Origin: Bremia lactucae
Taxonomy: Eukaryota > Oomycota > Peronosporomycetes > Peronosporales > Peronosporaceae
Direction of reading: 5' to 3'
Assembly (NCBI RefSeq): GCF_004359215.1
Contig: NC_090610.1
Location: forward strand, 11,767,851-11,779,800
Length of the DNA: 11,950 bases
Notes under the pieces: model-generated
Database searches by the model: none
The model's input: only the letters and a program-made list of their open reading frames with translations
What the model was told of the DNA's origin: nothing
Program-made: the position numbers and the translations under genes
Part shown: positions 8,355 through 11,950 of the stretch, piece after piece
Numbering within the stretch: position 1 is the first letter of the stretch
Layout of the letters: each line of letters opens with the position of its first letter

Positions 8355-8420
8355 ACCATCGGGCAGCAGGCCACCACCCTTCTGAAAAAAACATACTCAC
8401 TTAAAGTCCTGATTGGCTAG
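8355..8420. other. 66 bp spacer between two inverted LTRs
   Basis: This unique sequence separates the facing 3' ends of the two LTRs. It would be the loop of the large inverted repeat. No gene, primer-binding site or target-site duplication was recognised. It could be original host DNA caught between two insertions. Confidence 0.6.
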
Positions 8421-8876
8421 TGAAACGGGGCACTACGACTTGTACTGCTTCAGTACAAGTCCACTTCGCACTGCTTCAGTTGCGAGTGGTGCCCTACGTT
8501 ATTTCACGTACACTGCACGAACAGATGAAGACTTCCCTTTAAGACAAGAAGCTTAAAGAGGGTAAAATGAAAAATGTATTAATATAATTAAGTGTCTGTT
8601 GTTCTACTTTTGTAAATGCTAACTTAATTATAATCTAATACTAAACATGTAAATGAATTCTCATCTCTATCTCATCTGTAACTCTCTCTTTGATTACTCC
8701 TGCAGCTGATTAGTCTGCGGAATAAATAGGTATAAATGGTCAATACCTATTTATGGATAAGAATTCTGAATATTACTATATAAAGTAATATCCTCCAAAT
8801 ATTATCTACCTTTTAGATAATATATTAATTAACAACCTTTAAGTTTTAATTTCATGTAACGATACACCCCGTTACA
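8421..8876 (-). mobile_element. 3' LTR of the minus-strand chromovirus, hairpin family
   Basis: On the minus strand the LTR starts TGTAACGGGG at 8876 and ends CCCCGTTTCA at 8421, 456 bp. A purine-only tract lies directly outside its start (8877-8889), which identifies it as a 3' LTR and fixes its orientation. It carries perfect stems: ATAAATAGGTAT (8722-8733 with 8743-8754, 12 bp), ATATTACT (8770-8777 with 8784-8791), ATATTATCT (8799-8807 with 8815-8823), TGTAACG (8855-8861 with 8870-8876), and GACTTGTACTG at 8437-8461. A nested stem with CCACT...AGTGG arms lies just beyond it (8460-8488 region). It is about 70 bp longer than its inverted partner because of indels. Confidence 0.85.
8437..8461 (-). 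repeat. Perfect 11 bp hairpin in the minus-strand LTR
   Basis: Arms GACTTGTACTG (8437-8447) and CAGTACAAGTC (8451-8461) have a CTT loop. It is the inverted counterpart of 8313-8337. Position near the 3' end of both LTRs and perfect conservation despite divergence nearby suggest a constrained RNA or DNA structure, perhaps for transcript end formation; the role is inferred. Confidence 0.9.
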
Positions 8877-8889
8877 TCACCCCTCCCTT
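8877..8889 (-). promoter_or_regulatory. Polypurine tract next to 3' LTR
   Basis: The minus strand reads AAGGGAGGGGTGA immediately before the LTR start TGTAACGGGG. In LTR retrotransposons such a tract resists RNase H and primes plus-strand DNA synthesis at the edge of the 3' LTR. Its position proves that the internal part of this element lies at higher coordinates. Confidence 0.8.
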
Positions 8890-8921
8890 GAACGATAATC
8901 ACTCTGAGTGTCATTGGATGG

Positions 8922-10373
8922 AGTGGTCGCAATGTGACCACTTAATTTTTAAAACGATGTTGATTGGTCAGATCCATCATTTTAAATTTCATCGCATGAA
9001 GAATCAACTCATGCGGGGTGACGATAGTGCTGCGCCTTCGGCAGCGGTTCATGCAGCCGCGGGTGACGCACTGCTATCTCTTGCGGCAGACGGAACGTCT
9101 GCCGTAGTGTCTTCCACTCGCACAACACTAGATGTTGCGAGTGCACGTGGTGATTCACCACGTGAATACGACCCCTCTTTGGAGGTCGACTACGAATGCG
9201 AGTCGGATGAAGTGGCCAACTCGGGGAGAATGGAACAGTCGCCTGATATACGTCAGGTGGCTGACTATGAGTCTTCGAATGAGAGGGCTCATAAGATAGA
9301 CGAGTAAACAGTCTATTTGGATCCGACGATGAGGATAATCCCTCATCGCTCGTAAGATCTCCCATACGGTTACCTGCCCGTGTCTCTGTGCAAGGTGACG
9401 ACGATGGCGTAAGCCATCGTATTGAAAGTTCTTGTGGTACCCCTGCTTCAGTGGGTACCACTCAGGGGAGTGAAGACAGTAAACTGTCTCATCTCGCCCC
9501 TGAAAAGAAGCCGTGGCTTTTGCCAGAACGGCTTATCAATAACTTGTCTGGAGAAACTACTCCTCACAATAAATATCCCTTATTTATTGCGACAAAGCTA
9601 CATGGCCTTGATCCCAGCGCGAAGAACTTTCGCGCTGAGGAAGATTTCTATCTCGATGCTTTTCTTAAGCATCGATGATTTTGGTGGCATTAATAAGTGA
9701 GATAAAGTCTCGCTTATGCAAGCTTGGCGTGCGTTGTCAAAGACATTGGACGCGAAGCTTGGTTTCAAAAACTTAACGCGAATCGCGTTAAATTTGAGAA
9801 AAGAACTCCAACCGGTGCAAAGTATAAATTGCATAGGTTGTCACGTGAGGCTGGACTTCCATGCCTCACGTGGGGTGATCCCTGTCCGTGTTGGATAGAC
9901 AACTTGAAAAGGGTAAAAGGGAATGTCTATTCCCTTTCTTCGCCCTGGGGAAGGGCTCGCATCTCTATTGAGATGCGTGACGCGATTGACGTTTTACAAT
10001 CGTTTTACAAGCGCCAGGGGCGTGTTTTCCGATGGGCCCTCTGAACCATAGGTTGGGTCTCGTCATACTGACCGACGAAGCCCTCAACGTCAGCAACCAG
10101 CAAGGGACGAGGCTCCCAGCTGTCATGCGAAGGTGGACAACCACGCCAGCGAACAAGATGACTCATTCGCTGCCCCTTCACATCACGGTGGCTCTGAATA
10201 CGTTCCACAAGGAAACGTTGACCACCGTGGGAGTCTATCAAAGGTTGTGGTGGAGGAGGGAAAACTAGATCCGAACCGTATGTCGGATCTAATGTCGAAG
10301 ATCGACAAAATCGATCACTTCCTCCATGATTTGGAGGAGGGTCTTGAGCACGAGCGCGGCAAGCGTCGCTCGT
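8922..10373. repeat. Chain of tiled short hairpins
   Basis: Stems checked base by base (left arm/right arm): 8922-8928/8936-8942; 8993-8999/9009-9015; 9084-9092/9096-9104; 9115-9127/9133-9143 (2-base bulge); 9144-9153/9155-9164; 9296-9301/9311-9316; 9327-9334/9341-9348; 9401-9408/9413-9420; 9434-9442/9453-9461; 9474-9480/9483-9489; 9508-9517/9522-9534 (bulged); 9567-9575/9581-9589; 9615-9623/9629-9637; 9653-9661/9667-9675; 9693-9702/9708-9717 (one G-T); 9773-9780/9784-9791; 9809-9820/9829-9840 (internal loop); 9842-9851/9863-9872; 9916-9924/9929-9937; 9958-9965/9970-9977; 9983-9988/9997-10002; 10147-10153/10166-10172; 10184-10191/10222-10229; 10266-10273/10284-10291; 10320-10325/10333-10338; 10350-10356/10367-10373. 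They follow one another with little spacing and share no common sequence. Confidence 0.88.
9011..10044 (+). pseudogene. Accessory ORF antisense to the chromovirus, broken
   Basis: This region is coding-like on the plus strand, opposite to the element that contains it. It starts with an ATG at 9011 (open upstream to 8888) and encodes an acidic, Ser-rich segment (MRGDDSAAPSAAVHAAAG...). It breaks near 9307 and continues in another frame (SLFGSDDEDNPSS...KKPWLLPERLINNLSG) to a TGA at 9676-9678. Stops fall at 9679-9705. After a further frame change comes a globular-looking part rich in Trp and basic residues (AWFQKLNANRVKFEKRTPTG, GLPCLTWGDPCPCWIDNLKR, DAIDVLQSFYKRQGRVFRW), ending at 10044. No family is recognised. 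Extra ORFs, sometimes antisense, between pol and the 3' LTR are known in some plant Ty3/gypsy lineages; this would be an oomycete counterpart. The same DNA is packed with hairpins. Confidence 0.55.
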
Positions 10374-10460
10374 TGGAACAGATGGTGCAGAATCACCATA
10401 TCGAGCGGTTGGAAGACCGTTCGAAGAGTGCGCACTCCAAGTTGGAGCGTCCGCTCGTGT
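10005..10460 (-). pseudogene. Ty3/gypsy pol C-terminus: linker and chromodomain
   Basis: This open frame of 151 codons lies downstream of an in-frame TGA (10463-10461). The first part is a Pro/Ser/Ala-rich linker ending FPPPPQPLIDSHGGQRF. A chromodomain follows (about 10214-10060): FLVERIQSHRDVKG, HLVRWRGCPPSHDSWEP and VADVEGFVGQYDE, with the aromatic W of VRW and the SWEP motif intact. In chromoviruses this domain is fused to the C-terminus of integrase and guides insertion toward particular chromatin. The integrase core is not found upstream, so the piece is a fragment. Plus-strand frames across the same bases (10133-10537, with a coiled-coil look) are taken as shadows. Confidence 0.85.
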
Positions 10461-11188
10461 TCATGTGGACCACAACAGTATGCGATTGGCCAGTTCGTCT
10501 AAAGAGTGCGTGCGATTGGTCCACTTTGCTAATGTGAGTGGACGCACTGATCCGACGATTGGTGCCGGAAGTCGCTATCAAGTTTTCAATACGCGGAAGA
10601 AAGAGGCAAACAGAAAAGTGTGCGATACAAGGCGAGATAAAGTCATTGAGCCAGCTCGTTTTGTTGCTGAAGCATTTTCGGCTGACTGTGGACGTCATTT
10701 TGAAGGAGTTTTTAATACAGTGAAAGAACCGACGCGATAAGACTGCGAGGTAAGATTCAAGTGGTAGTTTGTCGTTGCTTTTGCAATCGTGTGGAGAATT
10801 AGTATGCTTGTTAGCAATACTGTCAGGAACGAGGATAAATTACGACTGATTCAGAATTTAGTTTTACTAACGGATACTTTTGGTATACTCCTAAGGTATC
10901 GCCTATCCTAAATCTAATTATTACTAAGTATCATCTCCTCTAATTGCGCAAACCTTTTTTACTTCTTTTTATTATGGCGCATATGTAAAATTGAATCAAA
11001 GAAAATGAATAATTCAAAAGATAAATCGAAATAAGTGGTCAAGGAATCAGCGAGTTGACTGGTCCTTACATCCTCCCCGATTTAATCTCTCGTTGACACT
11101 GATTGAAATCGGCGACGAGATCCTTCCAGTGGGAGACATAGCGAATATTTTTCTCTTTTTTCCAGCTAGATATTTGCGACTCCTTTCT
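10461..11188. other. Unassigned stretch between chromodomain and Gag/protease fragments
   Basis: No convincing gene is seen. A plus-strand frame (10465-10740, ending VFNTVKEPTR) and a minus-strand frame (10698-10393) overlap here; neither has a recognised domain. Loose hairpins continue to about 10900, for example AGTATGC against GCAATACT at 10801-10822. The part from 10960 to 11100 is AT-rich and simple. The expected reverse transcriptase, RNase H and integrase of the minus-strand element are absent, so this region probably spans an internal deletion joint. Confidence 0.5.
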
Positions 11189-11662
11189 TCATCTTCTTTT
11201 GGTGGTATTGGTGACGTCGAAACAAGTGACTTGAATTGCCACTACAGACGTAACGCGTAGCAGCAACCCCGATTTCACCACATTGCATGTGGCGCCAGAA
11301 TCGAGCATTATATTAACAGCGCGATCGTCAAGATGACCCTTTTTGACAATCAAATATTTTCCCGTGAAGGAAGCAAAGTCAGCTTCACTTACTGTGGTGA
11401 TAGCTTCATTTGACACAGTCGCGATGGTTTCTGCTTCGACTGACTCGCTCTCGAAATAGTTGACATTTGCACGATCGCGGCGATATCCGTTGTCGCGACA
11501 TTTTTGCTGGTTCCTGGACTTGAAACACTGCTGAATCGTGTGCCCCAGTTTTTTGCAGTATGCACACTTTGGACATCGGTTATAAACGCGAGAAGACCTA
11601 TGAAATGGCCGAGCGTTGTCGATTTCCATCGGCTCTGGATCATTGTTTAATTTTCTGGTCAT
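11189..11662 (-). pseudogene. Ty3/gypsy Gag C-terminus (zinc knuckle) and protease fragment
   Basis: The 157-codon frame starts near PEPMEIDN, a common Gag C-terminal motif. It carries one zinc knuckle, CAYCKKLGHTIQQC, with exact CX2CX4HX4C spacing, which binds RNA in the nucleocapsid. A retropepsin-like segment follows with YLIVKKGHLDDRAVNIMLDSGATCNVV; DSGAT is the catalytic aspartate motif. The frame ends within the protease (after VTCFDVTNTTKRR). The flap and the second half are missing or frame-shifted, so protease activity is not expected. An upstream stop and the lack of Gag matrix/capsid sequence show truncation at the 5' side too. It lies 15 bp after a reverse transcriptase fragment, the reverse of normal order. 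Confidence 0.85.
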
Positions 11663-11677
11663 ATTTGTAGATTAAGA

Positions 11678-11950
11678 CTATAGCCATTCCCAAAGCACCC
11701 CACTGAGGATGCTCACTGCTGTGTACGGGATGTCCCGCTCACGCATAAGGATTTGACAGAACCCATCCATCAGATGCATAGACGAAAAGATCGTACTCTT
11801 AGACATACCATCTATGATAACGTCTTTTCTCGGTATCGGCGTTTGAGCCGGTACTGTTGCAGCATTCAGTTTGTTGAATGCGTGCACTATCCGCCACCCT
11901 CCTGTGGCCTTTCGCACACAGAAGGTCGGAGAGCTATGTGGGGAGGTTGA
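11678..11950 (-). pseudogene. Ty3/gypsy reverse transcriptase fragment, open to the window edge
   Basis: The frame is open from the right edge (STSPHSSPTFCVRKATGG) and continues GWRIVHAFNKLNAATVPAQ, TPIPRKDVIIDGMS, STIFSSMHLMDGFCQILMRE and DIPYTAVSILSGVLWEWL, then stops. These are the fingers and early palm of a Ty3/gypsy reverse transcriptase. The first catalytic aspartate, expected in the FSxxDLxDGF motif, is His here (SSMHLMDG), so the enzyme is inactive. It breaks off before the YxDD motif. The fragment precedes the Gag piece in minus-strand order, so it belongs to another insertion or a rearranged copy. Confidence 0.88.

Larger units (their letters stand above)
8421..11662 (-). mobile_element. 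Internally deleted Ty3/gypsy chromovirus (composite interpretation)
   Basis: In minus-strand order the parts are Gag zinc knuckle plus protease (11662-11189), a gap, pol linker and chromodomain (10460-10005), an antisense ORF (9011-10044), polypurine tract (8889-8877) and 3' LTR (8876-8421). This is a normal chromovirus order apart from the missing reverse transcriptase, RNase H and integrase and the missing 5' LTR. Whether the Gag/protease piece and the chromodomain piece come from one insertion is an inference; a fusion of two elements is also possible. Confidence 0.5.

Noticed and set aside
7970..8876. A single foldback DNA transposon rather than two LTRs
   Set aside because: The polypurine tract at 8877-8889, TG...CA ends on each half, and a solo copy of one half at 767-1097 all favour two LTRs. 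No target duplication flanks the whole unit.
9009..9461. Minus-strand 150-codon ORF continuing the chromovirus after the chromodomain
   Set aside because: It has no recognisable domain and low-complexity His/Pro/Arg/Ser composition, and the plus strand has the better coding look. The many hairpins make both strands similar in composition, so some doubt remains.
10133..10537. Plus-strand ORF with a coiled-coil-like segment (KIDKIDHFLHDLEEGLEHER)
   Set aside because: It lies opposite the chromodomain and its Pro-rich linker, which are convincing on the minus strand. Its heptad look is best explained as the shadow of that reading, though dual coding is not excluded.

Overview
The window looks like nuclear DNA of an oomycete, probably a Peronosporales species (downy mildew or Phytophthora type). 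This is inferred from three things: a eukaryotic SPT5 gene, a neighbouring gene with five short introns (72-92 bp), and Ty3/gypsy chromodomain elements with the linker and chromodomain style I associate with oomycetes. The species cannot be fixed from the sequence alone. No rRNA, tRNA, CRISPR or bacterial signals were seen.

Layout. 1-1100 is repeat DNA: an LTR end at the left edge, a roughly 690 bp element with 132 bp terminal inverted repeats (52-737) carrying a broken small ORF, and a solo LTR (767-1097, minus). 1440-6870 is the genic core. It holds two divergent genes sharing a 160 bp intergenic promoter: a six-exon F-box/WD40 protein on the minus strand (1440-3398, 514 aa after splicing, reconstructed here) and the intronless SPT5 elongation factor on the plus strand (3559-6870, 1103 aa).

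6871-11950 is a graveyard of Ty3/gypsy retrotransposons: an RNase H-region pol pseudogene (plus, 7340-7969); two related LTRs in inverted orientation, 66 bp apart (7970-8354 plus, 8421-8876 minus); a polypurine tract; a broken plus-strand ORF; a minus-strand chromodomain and linker; a minus-strand Gag zinc-knuckle/protease fragment; and a minus-strand reverse transcriptase fragment running off the right edge. Read on the minus strand from 11662 to 8421, the pieces fit one internally deleted chromovirus: Gag/protease, (RT, RNase H and integrase missing), chromodomain, an extra ORF in antisense, polypurine tract, 3' LTR.

The most unusual signal is structural. The LTRs and the roughly 1.5 kb next to the 3' LTR are tiled almost end to end with short hairpins. 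At least 13 have perfect stems of 8-10 bp, where well under one is expected by chance. In diverged LTR copies the stems are kept by paired substitutions. This points to a retroelement family whose RNA or single-stranded DNA is a chain of hairpins, overlaid on an antisense accessory ORF.
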